A stretch of 7,687 nucleotides of DNA from an uncultured Thermoleophilia bacterium (GCA_902806305.1 CADCWC010000185.1:1-7687), one strand, 5' to 3'; positions 1 through 6,407 are shown, counted from the first letter of the stretch. Translations and numbers: made by a program. Notes: generated by a model not told the origin, from the sequence alone.

Positions 1-254
1 AGGGCGTGGAGGAGCTGCTCGAGCAGCTCACCGCCCACCGGGAGTTCATCGAGGCCGAGGGGACGCTGAGCGAGCGCCGCGGGCGCAACCTGCGCAACGA
101 GGTGCTCTCGATCTGCGCGGCCCGGCTGCGCCGCGACCTCGAGCGCCGCCTGCAGGACGACCCCTCGTTCGCCGGCCTGCTCGACGAGGTCGTCGCCCGC
201 CGGCTGGACCCCGCCAGCGCGGCCACGCGGATCCTGGGGGAGCTGGACGGCTGA
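1..254 (+). CDS. meaB: MeaB/ArgK-type P-loop GTPase, C-terminal fragment
   Basis: This is the last 84 or so codons of a gene that begins left of the window; the reading frame is open from base 3 to the TGA at 252-254. The GTG at base 6 is most likely an internal valine, not a start. The visible sequence is helical and charged (HREFIEAEGTLSERRGRN, then LDPASAATRILGELDG). This fits the C-terminal helical dimerisation region of MeaB/ArgK GTPases, in which an 'HR.F....G.L..RR' stretch and a final 'DP..AA..IL' helix are usual. Family members are GTPase chaperones that protect and reload adenosylcobalamin-dependent methylmalonyl-CoA mutase or related mutases in the cytoplasm. The Walker motifs lie outside the window, so the GTPase activity cannot be checked here. 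It converges on the VOC gene, with 38 bp between stop codons. The family call is fairly secure; the exact mutase partner is unknown. Confidence 0.8.
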   Translation, partial: GVEELLEQLTAHREFIEAEGTLSERRGRNLRNEVLSICAARLRRDLERRLQDDPSFAGLLDEVVARRLDPASAATRILGELDG

Positions 255-292
255 GCCGCTCCCCGACCGCGCGGCCGCGCCGGCGACGGGCC
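255..292. terminator. GC-palindromic convergent junction, weak bidirectional terminator candidate
   Basis: The 38 bp between the stop codons of the GTPase (plus) and VOC (minus) genes contain a perfect 12-bp palindrome, GCGCGGCCGCGC, at 269-280. A short outer repeat, CTGAG at 251-255 and CTCAG at 292-296, includes both stop codons, but three of its five pairs follow simply from having facing TGA codons. There is no T-tract on either side, so this is not a classical intrinsic terminator. It may still fold and serve as a transcript end in a high-GC genome. Confidence 0.3.
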
Positions 293-1168
293 TCAGGCGG
301 TCGCCGCGCCCGAGGCCTGGGGGAGGTCCTTGTTCTCCGGCGCGAACCGGCTCGCGGTGAACGGGGCGCCCTGCGGGTCCACGAGCATCGTCATGCGCAC
401 CCACGGGGCGTCGAACGGCGGCACCACGACCCGTCCGCCGAGCTCGGCGGTGCGGGCGGCGACGGCGTCGGCGTCGTCCACCGCGAAGGTGACGCCCCAG
501 TGCGGCGGCTCGTCCTCCGTGGGGACGAGGCTGCCGACGACGTCCTCGAAGCGGTCGGGCGCGCCCATCGCGGCCATGTTGTCGAGGGTGCCGGGGAAGC
601 GGCGGTCGAGGAACGCGCCGTAGCCCGGCAGCGTCCACATCATCCCGCCGGGCCCCCCGAGGTCGAGCACGTCCCAGCCGAACACCGCGCCGTAGAACGC
701 CCGGGCCGCCTGCGGGTCGCGCGTGCGCAGGTCGTTGAAGTTCACGGTCCCGTGCTCGTTGACGGCGGCGGCGCCCCGGTGCCGGCCGGCCTCCCAGAGG
801 CAGAACGTGGCGCCCTCCGTGTCGGCGCAGACGGCCATCCGGCCGTTGTCGCCGACGTCATCCGGGCCGGACAGGATCCGCCCGCCGGCCGACCGGACCC
901 GCTCGGCGGTCGCGTCGGCGCTCTCCACCCAGACGTACGTGTTCCACGCCGCGGGCGGGGCCGCGCCCTCGGGAGGCGAGCCGATGGCCGCGACATCGCG
1001 GCCCGCGAGGCGGCCGACGAGGTACCGGCCGGGCGCTTCGGGCGGCATGACGTCCTCGACCTCCCAGCCGAAGAGGCTCGAGTAGAAGGCGGCGGCGGCG
1101 TCGGGATCCGGCGGCGTCATGTCCAGCCAGCACGGCACGCCGGCGATGTAGCGGTCCTGCTCGGTCAT
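293..1168 (-). CDS. Two-domain VOC (glyoxalase/bleomycin-resistance fold) protein, Cfp30B-like
   Basis: A 291-residue protein made of two tandem VOC modules, about residues 10-127 and 138-276. Each starts with the typical strand and helix (VPCWLDMTPPDPDAAAAFY then LFGWEV; and TVNFNDLRTRDPQAARAFY then VFGWDV). Each ends with a strand of the 'D..GA.F..W/S' type (DTEGATFCLWEAG; DPQGAPFTASRF). The order and the 'G.P.W.D....D...A..FY..LFGW' opening resemble mycobacterial Cfp30B (Rv0577) and related actinobacterial proteins. VOC proteins bind metals or small molecules and include glyoxalases, dioxygenases and resistance proteins; the substrate cannot be read from the sequence. No signal peptide or membrane segment is seen, so it is probably cytoplasmic. 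The ATG at 1166-1168 is chosen because a strong AGGAGG lies 5 bases upstream (1174-1179). It lies 84 bp downstream of the GYD gene in the same direction, so it is either the last gene of the regulator operon or has its own promoter. Confidence 0.85.
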   Translation of the reverse strand: MTEQDRYIAGVPCWLDMTPPDPDAAAAFYSSLFGWEVEDVMPPEAPGRYLVGRLAGRDVAAIGSPPEGAAPPAAWNTYVWVESADATAERVRSAGGRILSGPDDVGDNGRMAVCADTEGATFCLWEAGRHRGAAAVNEHGTVNFNDLRTRDPQAARAFYGAVFGWDVLDLGGPGGMMWTLPGYGAFLDRRFPGTLDNMAAMGAPDRFEDVVGSLVPTEDEPPHWGVTFAVDDADAVAARTAELGGRVVVPPFDAPWVRMTMLVDPQGAPFTASRFAPENKDLPQASGAATA

Positions 1169-1173
1169 CTTGC

Positions 1174-1179
1174 CCTCCT
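1174..1179 (-). promoter_or_regulatory. Strong Shine-Dalgarno of the VOC gene
   Basis: AGGAGG on the minus strand, 5 bases before the ATG at 1168, fixes this start. It is one of the clearest ribosome binding sites in the window, unlike the two divergent GTG starts near 4605 and 4693. Confidence 0.8.
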
Positions 1180-1212
1180 GGGGTTGATGGATCGCGAGCG
1201 AGCCTACGAGCG

Positions 1213-1237
1213 GTCGAGGCCAGGGACTGTCCTCGAC
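1213..1237. repeat. 7-bp inverted repeat between GYD and VOC genes
   Basis: GTCGAGG at 1213-1219 and CCTCGAC at 1231-1237 form a perfect 7-bp inverted repeat with an 11-base spacer. It lies in the 84-bp gap between the end of the GYD gene and the start of the VOC gene. No T-tract follows. It could be a weak terminator, an RNA stem that lowers read-through, or an operator for the VOC gene. I found no convincing -35/-10 pair in this gap. A repeat of this size can also arise by chance. Confidence 0.3.
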
Positions 1238-1252
1238 TCGCGAAGCCGTGGG

Positions 1253-1594
1253 TCAGCCGCGGGCCTCGTGCCGGGTGTGGTACGAGCGCGCCTCGTGCCG
1301 GGTGTGCGACCGGCGTGCCGGCTCGAGGACGTCGCGGGGCCGAGCCGCGGCCATGGTGGTCGTCGAGACGTTGGCCACGGTGCCGAACGCCACGGCGAAG
1401 GACAGCGCGGCCTGCGTGTCCTCCGCCTCGAGGACCATGACCAGGTCGTACGGGGCCGTCGTGAACCAGAGATCGACCACTCGCCCACCCGCCTCGTCGG
1501 CCATGGCGTGCGCCAGTCCCTCGTCGATGTCCGACGTCATGAGCTGCGTCGCGCTCTCGCGGTCGAACGTGCCCAGGATGATGTAGTGGCTCAT
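1253..1594 (-). CDS. GYD-domain protein with duplicated basic tail
   Basis: A 113-residue protein. Residues 1-82 or so match the GYD domain (a small ferredoxin-like alpha/beta fold of unknown function). They run from a first strand (YIILGTF), through a helix and 'AGGRVVDLWFTTAPYDLVMVLEA', where APYD stands at the G-Y-D position, to 'ALSFAVAFGTVANVSTTTMAA' near the domain end. GYD proteins are common small cytoplasmic proteins in actinobacteria and proteobacteria, with no established reaction. From about residue 90 the protein carries a basic, His/Arg-rich tail in which HTRHEAR occurs twice, nine residues apart, encoded by an imperfect 27-bp tandem duplication. The ATG at 1592-1594 is chosen because AAGGAG lies 6 bases upstream and the domain begins there; the frame stays open further upstream inside the regulator gene, but that part looks like shadow sequence. 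Only 11 bases separate the regulator's stop from this start, so the two are very likely co-transcribed and translationally coupled. Confidence 0.8.
   Translation of the reverse strand: MSHYIILGTFDRESATQLMTSDIDEGLAHAMADEAGGRVVDLWFTTAPYDLVMVLEAEDTQAALSFAVAFGTVANVSTTTMAAARPRDVLEPARRSHTRHEARSYHTRHEARG
1263..1316. repeat. Two-copy 27-bp tandem repeat in the GYD gene tail
   Basis: Units 1263-1289 and 1290-1316 agree at about 22 of 27 positions, and their first 17 bases are identical (GCCTCGTGCCGGGTGTG, plus strand). The period is nine codons, so the duplication keeps frame and gives the repeated peptide HTRHEAR on the minus strand. No third copy is recognisable from 1317 onwards. Confidence 0.8.
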
Positions 1595-1600
1595 CGTCGT

Positions 1601-1606
1601 CTCCTT
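1601..1606 (-). promoter_or_regulatory. GYD-gene Shine-Dalgarno overlapping the regulator's stop codon
   Basis: On the minus strand the junction reads TGAAGGAGACGACGATG. The last base of the regulator's TGA (1606-1608) is the first base of AAGGAG, and the GYD ATG follows 6 bases later. Ribosomes ending the regulator would cover this site, which points to translational coupling. Confidence 0.75.
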
Positions 1607-4605
1607 CAGGTTGACAGCGGAACCTTCGGGCGCGCACCGGGCCGCACGTGTCCCTCGACCAGCGCGAGACGGTGCGCGATCGTCGCGGCCATCGCCCGGT
1701 TCTCGGCGTCGAGCTTGTCCAGGATGTGCGACACGTGGACCGCCGCCGTCCTCGGGCTGATGTACAGCGTCTCGGCGATCTCGCGATTCGTCAGCCCTTC
1801 GGCGACGAGCGGAAGCACCTGCAGCTCGCGCGCGGTCAGCCCGAGTCGCTCGGCCGCGGACGGCTGCCTGGCGTCCTGGGTGGTGTGCGTCCGCAGCGGA
1901 AGGCGGGCCGCGCGCGCGAAGGCCTCGACGGCGGCCGACAACGGGCGGGCGTCGAGGCGGCGTGCCGTGTCGCCCGCGGCCTCGAGCGACGCCGTCGCCT
2001 CGGCGCGGTGCCCGCCCGCGCTGATCAGCGCCTCGGCCTGCCGCCAGCGCGCGTACGCGGCGGGGTAGGGCTGACCCAGGGCCTCCCACGCCTCGGCGGC
2101 GCGCTCCCAGTCGCCGGGGGCCGGCTCGCGCCGCAGCCGCGCGAGCTCGCCGCGACAGAGCCAGCCATGGGCCCTGGCCTGGGCGGGCGCACGCTCATGC
2201 CCGTGGCGCGCGACGAGGTCCGCCAGACGCGTCGCGATCCGCTCGGCGTCGGCGACCAGGCCGTCGGCGCTGCCACGCGGGTCGATCGTCCTGGCGTCGG
2301 CCGCCGCGCGGATGGCGAGCGAGAAGAGCGCCGGGGTGTAGAGCGGGTGCTCGCGGTCGCCGACCGCGCGCAGGGCCTGCGCGAGCTCCGCCCGCGCGTC
2401 GTCGACCCGCCCCTGCCACAGTCCCAGCTCGGCCCAGCCGACGTGGACGCCGGCGAGGTAGTCCGGCGCCGTCGACTCGTCGCACAGGTCCCGCGCCTGC
2501 TCGAGGTGCCCACGGGCGTCCTCGAAGCGCCCTCGGGCGACGGCGAGCTGTCCGGCGACGTAGCGGTGCAGGATGCCCGCGCCCTCTCCGATCTGCAGGC
2601 GCGCGGTCTCCTCGAGGCGCCGGGACGCCTCGTCCCAGCGCCCGAGCCAGAACAGGTCCTCGGCGGCGTTGACGCTCATGGACCGGCCGAACGACCCGCT
2701 CATGCCGAGCCGCGCGCACGTCGCCGCACCGTCCTCCATGACCGCGAGCGCCTCGCCGACGCGGCCCTGCAGGCGCAGGACCTCCGCCAGGTGCGAGAAC
2801 CCGCGCGCGCGGTCCTCGGTCCGCCCGAGCGCCTCGGCGATCGCCTGGGCCTGGCGGACGTGGAGCTCGCCCGCGTCGCCCTGACCCAGGAACGCCAGCG
2901 CCGTGCCCAGGGTCAGATGCGCGTGGCCCTCCTCGGCCCGTGCCCCCGCCGCCTGCGCGATCTCCAGCGCCTGGGCCGCCACCTGCTGCGCTTCGGTCCA
3001 CTGGAGCTTGTCGTGCAGCGTCAGCGCGGTGGCGCTGAGGAGGCGGGCTCGCTCGGCGGCACGCCCGTCCGGCAGCAGGCGCAGCGCCTCGGCGTACGAG
3101 TCGAGGGCCGCGTCGTCGTCCCAGAACAGGTATGCGCCGAGGCGCTCGTGCAGCACGGCGGCCCGGAGCGGGTCGACGTCGCGGTCCAGCCGCGCCAGTG
3201 CGCGGCGACAGAGGTCGACCGCGCCGTCGCCGTCGCCGGCCAGCCTCGCCGCCTCCGCCGCGCGAGCCAGCAGCTCGGTCAGGTCGGGCGACGACGGGGC
3301 GGCGCTGCCGACCTCGCTCCACAGCCTCACCGCCGACTCGTAGTGATGGCGGGCCTCGGCCAGCGCGTGCACCCGCTCGGCATCCCGACCGGCCTGCACC
3401 CGGGCCGTGAGCGCCGGCGCCCACTGCTCGGCCGCCTCCCAGTGGAAGGCCAGCTCGGCCGCGTTCGCGTCGCCATCGTCGACCAGCACCTCCGCGATCC
3501 GGCGGTGCAGCGTCACGCGCTCGCCGGGCATCAGGTCGCGCACGATGGCCTCGCGCATGAGCGCGTGGCGGAACTCGAACCGGTCGTCGTCGCCCCGCTT
3601 GACCAGGAGACGCTCGTCGAGGGCGAGGCGCAGCGCGGGCGACAGCGCGGCCTCGGGCAGGCCGCAGAGCAGGCCGATCAGCCGCTGGGGGGCCGGGCGG
3701 CCGACCGCGGCGAGCGCACGCAGCACGGCGAGCGGCTCGTCGGGCAGGCTCTCGGCGCGCAGCAGGAACGTGTCGCGGACGTCCTCGGGCAGGCCGTCGC
3801 CGTGGCCCGACAGGCGGGCGGCCACGAGCTCCTCGGCGTAGAACGGGTTGCCCTGCGACCGGGAGAACACGTCGTCGACGAGGTCGCGCTCGGCCGGCCG
3901 GCCGAGGAGCGCGTCGAGCTGGCGCTCGAGGTCCTCGCGCGAGAGCGACGCGAGCGGGACGTCGTCCACCCAGTCCTGTCGCTTCAGCTCGCGGTGCAGG
4001 GTCCGGACGGGGTGGCTGCGGGGGAGGTCGGCTCGCAGGGTGACGACCAGGGCGAGGCGCTCGCGTGTCCAGTTGTGCACCAGGAAGGTCAGGAAGTCGC
4101 GCGAGGCGCTGTCGGCCCAGTGCGCGTCCTCGATGACGAACAGGACCGTCGCCTCCTCGCCCAGCCGGGCGAGCATGGCGAGCAGCAGCTCGTACAGCCG
4201 CGCCTGGGCGAAGCGGCTCGTGTCCGTGCCCGAGCTCGTCCTCGCCGCGACGGCCAGGGCCAGCTCGGGGACGAGCCGGGCGACCTCCGCCCCGCCGCCG
4301 GCCGCCAGGGCGTCGAGCGCCTTCGTGATCGCCTCGCGGTCGCCGCCGCGCAGCGCACCGACGATCGGCGCGTAGGGGAACTCGCCACCGCTGAGCTGCA
4401 GGCACTCGCCGTGCAGCACGACCGCGCCTCGCCCGCGCGCCCGCTGCTCCAGCTCGCCGGTCAACCGGGTCTTGCCCAGGCCCCCCTCGCCGACGACGAA
4501 CGTCAGCGACGGCTGCCCTCCCTCGGCTGCCGAGAGCGACGCCTCCAGCGCCGCGAGCTCGCGCTGGCGGCCGACCAGCGCTGGGCTCTTCAGCTGCCGG
4601 CGCAC
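1606..4605 (-). CDS. LAL-type LuxR-family transcriptional regulator with AAA ATPase and TPR-like region
   Basis: A 999-residue large ATP-binding LuxR-family regulator. The N-terminal ATPase begins at LVGRQREL (about residues 10-17) and has Walker A GEGGLGKT at 39-46 and Walker B VLFVIEDAHWAD at about 154-165. The SQGNPFYAEEL motif common in these AAA_16-type regulators lies near 250-260. Residues about 380-900 are alanine/leucine/arginine-rich helical repeats typical of a TPR-like sensor region. The C-terminal LuxR helix-turn-helix runs from about 923 (LTARELQVLPLVAEGLTNRE) through the recognition helix TAAVHVSHILDKL to about 983. Related proteins (MalT and the Streptomyces LAL regulators) are ATP-dependent cytoplasmic activators that respond to a small ligand; the ligand here is unknown. 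The GTG at 4603-4605 is the first possible start, since an in-frame TGA lies at 4609-4611. No Shine-Dalgarno precedes it, and a -10-like hexamer 7 bases upstream suggests a leaderless message. It heads the operon with the GYD gene and lies divergent to the peptidase gene. Confidence 0.92.
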   Translation of the reverse strand: MRRQLKSPALVGRQRELAALEASLSAAEGGQPSLTFVVGEGGLGKTRLTGELEQRARGRGAVVLHGECLQLSGGEFPYAPIVGALRGGDREAITKALDALAAGGGAEVARLVPELALAVAARTSSGTDTSRFAQARLYELLLAMLARLGEEATVLFVIEDAHWADSASRDFLTFLVHNWTRERLALVVTLRADLPRSHPVRTLHRELKRQDWVDDVPLASLSREDLERQLDALLGRPAERDLVDDVFSRSQGNPFYAEELVAARLSGHGDGLPEDVRDTFLLRAESLPDEPLAVLRALAAVGRPAPQRLIGLLCGLPEAALSPALRLALDERLLVKRGDDDRFEFRHALMREAIVRDLMPGERVTLHRRIAEVLVDDGDANAAELAFHWEAAEQWAPALTARVQAGRDAERVHALAEARHHYESAVRLWSEVGSAAPSSPDLTELLARAAEAARLAGDGDGAVDLCRRALARLDRDVDPLRAAVLHERLGAYLFWDDDAALDSYAEALRLLPDGRAAERARLLSATALTLHDKLQWTEAQQVAAQALEIAQAAGARAEEGHAHLTLGTALAFLGQGDAGELHVRQAQAIAEALGRTEDRARGFSHLAEVLRLQGRVGEALAVMEDGAATCARLGMSGSFGRSMSVNAAEDLFWLGRWDEASRRLEETARLQIGEGAGILHRYVAGQLAVARGRFEDARGHLEQARDLCDESTAPDYLAGVHVGWAELGLWQGRVDDARAELAQALRAVGDREHPLYTPALFSLAIRAAADARTIDPRGSADGLVADAERIATRLADLVARHGHERAPAQARAHGWLCRGELARLRREPAPGDWERAAEAWEALGQPYPAAYARWRQAEALISAGGHRAEATASLEAAGDTARRLDARPLSAAVEAFARAARLPLRTHTTQDARQPSAAERLGLTARELQVLPLVAEGLTNREIAETLYISPRTAAVHVSHILDKLDAENRAMAATIAHRLALVEGHVRPGARPKVPLST

Positions 4606-4612
4606 GGGTCAA

Positions 4613-4641
4613 AGTATGCCCCCTGGCAGTGTGGGCGTCGA
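4613..4641 (-). promoter_or_regulatory. Candidate leaderless promoter of the LuxR-family regulator
   Basis: On the minus strand, TCGACG (4636-4641, four of six matches to TTGACA) and CATACT (4613-4618, five of six matches to TATACT) are separated by 17 bp. The GTG start begins 7 bases after CATACT, about where transcription would start, and no purine-rich ribosome binding site lies between. This AT-rich patch stands out in a very GC-rich window. The start point itself is not proven. Confidence 0.45.
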
Positions 4642-4657
4642 GCGTCGCGCTGAGGTG

Positions 4658-4686
4658 TTGACCGCCGCGCCGACCCCTGGGAACGT
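4658..4686 (+). promoter_or_regulatory. Candidate promoter of the peptidase-SDR unit
   Basis: TTGACC at 4658-4663 is a good -35 match (five of six). Seventeen bases later GAACGT (4681-4686) is a poor -10 match that keeps only the A at position 2 and T at position 6. The GTG start of the peptidase is 6 bases further on, again suggesting leaderless transcription. The weak -10 would fit a promoter needing an activator, but this is inference. Confidence 0.3.
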
Positions 4687-4693
4687 CGGCGCG
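4666..4693. promoter_or_regulatory. Operator-like 9-bp perfect inverted repeat in the divergent region
   Basis: CGCGCCGAC (4666-4674) and GTCGGCGCG (4685-4693) are perfect inverted copies around a 10-base spacer. The half-site centres are 19 bp apart, close to two helical turns, which fits a dimeric helix-turn-helix protein. The right arm ends on the first base of the peptidase GTG and overlaps the end of its candidate -10. The centre is about 75 bp upstream of the regulator's start. The adjacent LuxR-family regulator is the natural candidate binder. If transcription started further upstream the same repeat could form an RNA hairpin hiding the start codon. Confidence 0.5.
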
Positions 4694-6378
4694 TGCGCGC
4701 GGTGCATCCGACAGCCCTGAGCCCTCAGCCCTTCGGCGTCCAGGACGCCTTCCGCGAGACGGAGGTGCGCCGGATCTTCGGCCACCTGGGACAGGTCGGC
4801 CTGCTGCGCGACTTCGAGCCGGCACGCGAGCCGCTGGGCCGCGCCGAGATGCTGGTGATCGTCGAGCAGGCGACCGCGCTGCTGTCCGGCTACTACGTGC
4901 ACCTGCCGGTCAAGCGGGCGCTGCACGCCGCCGACCCGCTGTCGCGGCTGCAGGTGCTCTCCAGCCGCCTGTGGGCGATGCGGTCGCCGGCCGGCGACCG
5001 CCGCACGGAAGCGGAGTTCCACGAGGAGATGACGGACATCTTCACCTCGCTGCGCGACCTGCACACGATCTACATCCTTCCCGAGCCCTACCGCAGCCAC
5101 ATCGCGTTCCTGCCGTTCCTGGTGGAGCGCGCCGTCGACGACGACGCCGGCGAGCGCTACCTGCTGACCAAGGTCCTCGGGGTCGACAGCCCGAGCTTCC
5201 CGGCTCCTGCGCGGGGCGACGAGCGCCGGGACGTGGTCATCACGCACTTCAACGGCGTGGAGATCGGGCGGGCCGTCGCCCGCAACGGCGAGCTCAACGC
5301 GGGCAGCAACCGGGCGGCGCGGCTGGCCAAGGGGCTGGAGCGCCTGACGTTCCGCTGGCTCGGGGTGGGGGCGCGGCCGGACGAGGACTGGGTGGTGGTG
5401 AGCTATCTCCTCGACGGCGACCAGCACCACCTGCGCTTTCCGTGGCTCGTGCTCGCCGGCGACGCGGAGCGTCCGGCGCCCGTCCGGCGCGGCGGGGGGC
5501 GGCGGTCGCTCGCGCTCGAGCAGGAGGGCGACTGGCTGCGCCGTACGAAACGGCAGTTCTTCGCCGTCCGCGAGGAGGCGCCAGGGCGCGGGCGCTTTGC
5601 CGAGCAGGTGCGCTTCCGCGCATACCGGTCCCGCAGGGGCCGCGACGTCGGGCACCTGCGCATCTTCAGCTTCGACGTCCAGGCCGGCGAGGTCGCGGCC
5701 TTCGCCGACCACGTGCGCAGGCTGTTGGACGACGCCCCGCCCGCGGGCCTCGTCATCGACATCCGGGGCAATCCGGGCGGAGACCTGGTCGCTGCACAGA
5801 AGCTCCTGCAGCTCATCTCGCCGCACCCGATCGTGCCCCAGCCGGTCGAGTTCGCCAACACCGTGCCGTCGGCGCGCCTGGCCCGGCGCATGTATCCCGA
5901 CGAGGCGTTCGCGGAGGAGCTCGGGCTCGCGGCCGAGACCGGCGCCGCGTACATCCGCAGCCCGCCCGTCGTGGATCCCCGCGAGTACAACGACATCGGC
6001 CGGGTGTACGCCGGCCCCGTCGTGCTCATCGTCGACGCGCTGTCCTACAGCGCGGGCGACATCTTCGCCGCCGGGTTCCGCGACCACGACCTCGGGGAGG
6101 TCGTCGGCACCGCCGCGCAGACGGGCGGGGGCGGCGGCAACGTGTGGACCTACGACCACCTCCGGCAGGCGGCGAGCGACCTCAAGCCGCTGCCCCGGGA
6201 GGCGTCGTTCGACGTGGCCGTCCGGCGCAGCACGCGCGTGCGCGACAAGGCCGGCATCGGGCTCGAGGATCTCGGGGTCACCGCGACGCGGACCCGGGCG
6301 CTGACGAGTCGAGACCTGCTCGGGCGCAACGAGGACCTGCTCGAGTACGCCGTCGAGGTGCTCGAGCGCCGGCGGTAG
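4693..6378 (+). CDS. S41-family (tail-specific/tricorn-like) serine peptidase, no signal peptide
   Basis: A 561-residue protein. The N-terminal part has SLRDLHTIYILP (119-130), matching the 'L.D.HT.Y' motif of S41 peptidases. A middle region (about 180-255) containing VVITHFNGVEIGRAV looks like the PDZ-like segment of related proteins. The S41 core starts near 318 (VGHLRIFSFDV), has DIRGNPGGD at 356-364 and the nucleophile region DALSYSAGDIFAAGF at 448-462, where Ser453 aligns with the catalytic serine. The lysine that Ctp-type enzymes carry about 25 residues later is absent; the stretch reads QTGGGGGN. His124 and possibly Glu525 (GLEDLGV) could form a Ser-His-Glu arrangement as in tricorn and chlamydial CPAF. 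No signal peptide or membrane helix is seen, so it is probably cytoplasmic; its substrate is unknown. The GTG at 4693 is the longest reading, and GTG 4702 is an alternative. Neither has a clear ribosome binding site. The SDR gene follows after 29 bp. Confidence 0.85.
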   Translation: MRAVHPTALSPQPFGVQDAFRETEVRRIFGHLGQVGLLRDFEPAREPLGRAEMLVIVEQATALLSGYYVHLPVKRALHAADPLSRLQVLSSRLWAMRSPAGDRRTEAEFHEEMTDIFTSLRDLHTIYILPEPYRSHIAFLPFLVERAVDDDAGERYLLTKVLGVDSPSFPAPARGDERRDVVITHFNGVEIGRAVARNGELNAGSNRAARLAKGLERLTFRWLGVGARPDEDWVVVSYLLDGDQHHLRFPWLVLAGDAERPAPVRRGGGRRSLALEQEGDWLRRTKRQFFAVREEAPGRGRFAEQVRFRAYRSRRGRDVGHLRIFSFDVQAGEVAAFADHVRRLLDDAPPAGLVIDIRGNPGGDLVAAQKLLQLISPHPIVPQPVEFANTVPSARLARRMYPDEAFAEELGLAAETGAAYIRSPPVVDPREYNDIGRVYAGPVVLIVDALSYSAGDIFAAGFRDHDLGEVVGTAAQTGGGGGNVWTYDHLRQAASDLKPLPREASFDVAVRRSTRVRDKAGIGLEDLGVTATRTRALTSRDLLGRNEDLLEYAVEVLERRR

Positions 6379-6394
6379 CGCTCCATCTCCGACC

Positions 6395-6400
6395 GGGAGG
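6395..6400 (+). promoter_or_regulatory. Shine-Dalgarno of the SDR gene
   Basis: GGGAGG lies 7 bases before the ATG at 6408-6410, inside the 29-bp gap after the peptidase stop codon. It decides the SDR start, since the frame is open far upstream as shadow sequence within the peptidase gene. Confidence 0.75.
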
Positions 6401-6407
6401 ACCTTCC

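Noticed and set aside
1201..1206. TAGGCT on the minus strand as a -10 box for the VOC gene
   Set aside because: No acceptable -35 hexamer lies 15-19 bp upstream of it, so I do not call a promoter there.
500..2068. A 522-codon plus-strand frame across the VOC, GYD and regulator genes
   Set aside because: No domain is seen. The opposite strand carries three recognisable genes with ribosome binding sites.
1253..2089. A 278-residue version of the GYD protein starting inside the regulator gene
   Set aside because: The upstream 165 residues are Arg/Gly/Ala-rich shadow sequence. The domain starts at the ATG at 1594, which has a good ribosome binding site.
1648..4653. A 1001-codon open frame on the plus strand, antisense to the whole regulator gene
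   Set aside because: Its translation is low-complexity (Arg/Gly/Val/Gln-rich) with no recognisable domain, while the opposite strand encodes a clear ATPase plus LuxR helix-turn-helix. Long antisense frames are expected in very GC-rich DNA.
4620..4680. Direct CCCCTGG copies at 4620-4626 and 4674-4680 as regulator half-sites
   Set aside because: A 7-base GC-rich repeat in this composition is expected by chance, and the spacing of 54 bp does not fit a simple dimer site.
2195..4825. An 876-codon minus-strand frame overlapping the regulator and crossing into the peptidase gene
   Set aside because: The product is an Arg/Ala/Gly/Pro-rich shadow of the regulator frame without motifs, and it overlaps two well-supported genes.
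4971..6407. A long N-terminal extension of the SDR within the peptidase gene (783-codon frame)
   Set aside because: The extension is Arg/Pro/Gly-rich shadow sequence. The Rossmann fold begins just after the ATG at 6408, which has GGGAGG upstream.
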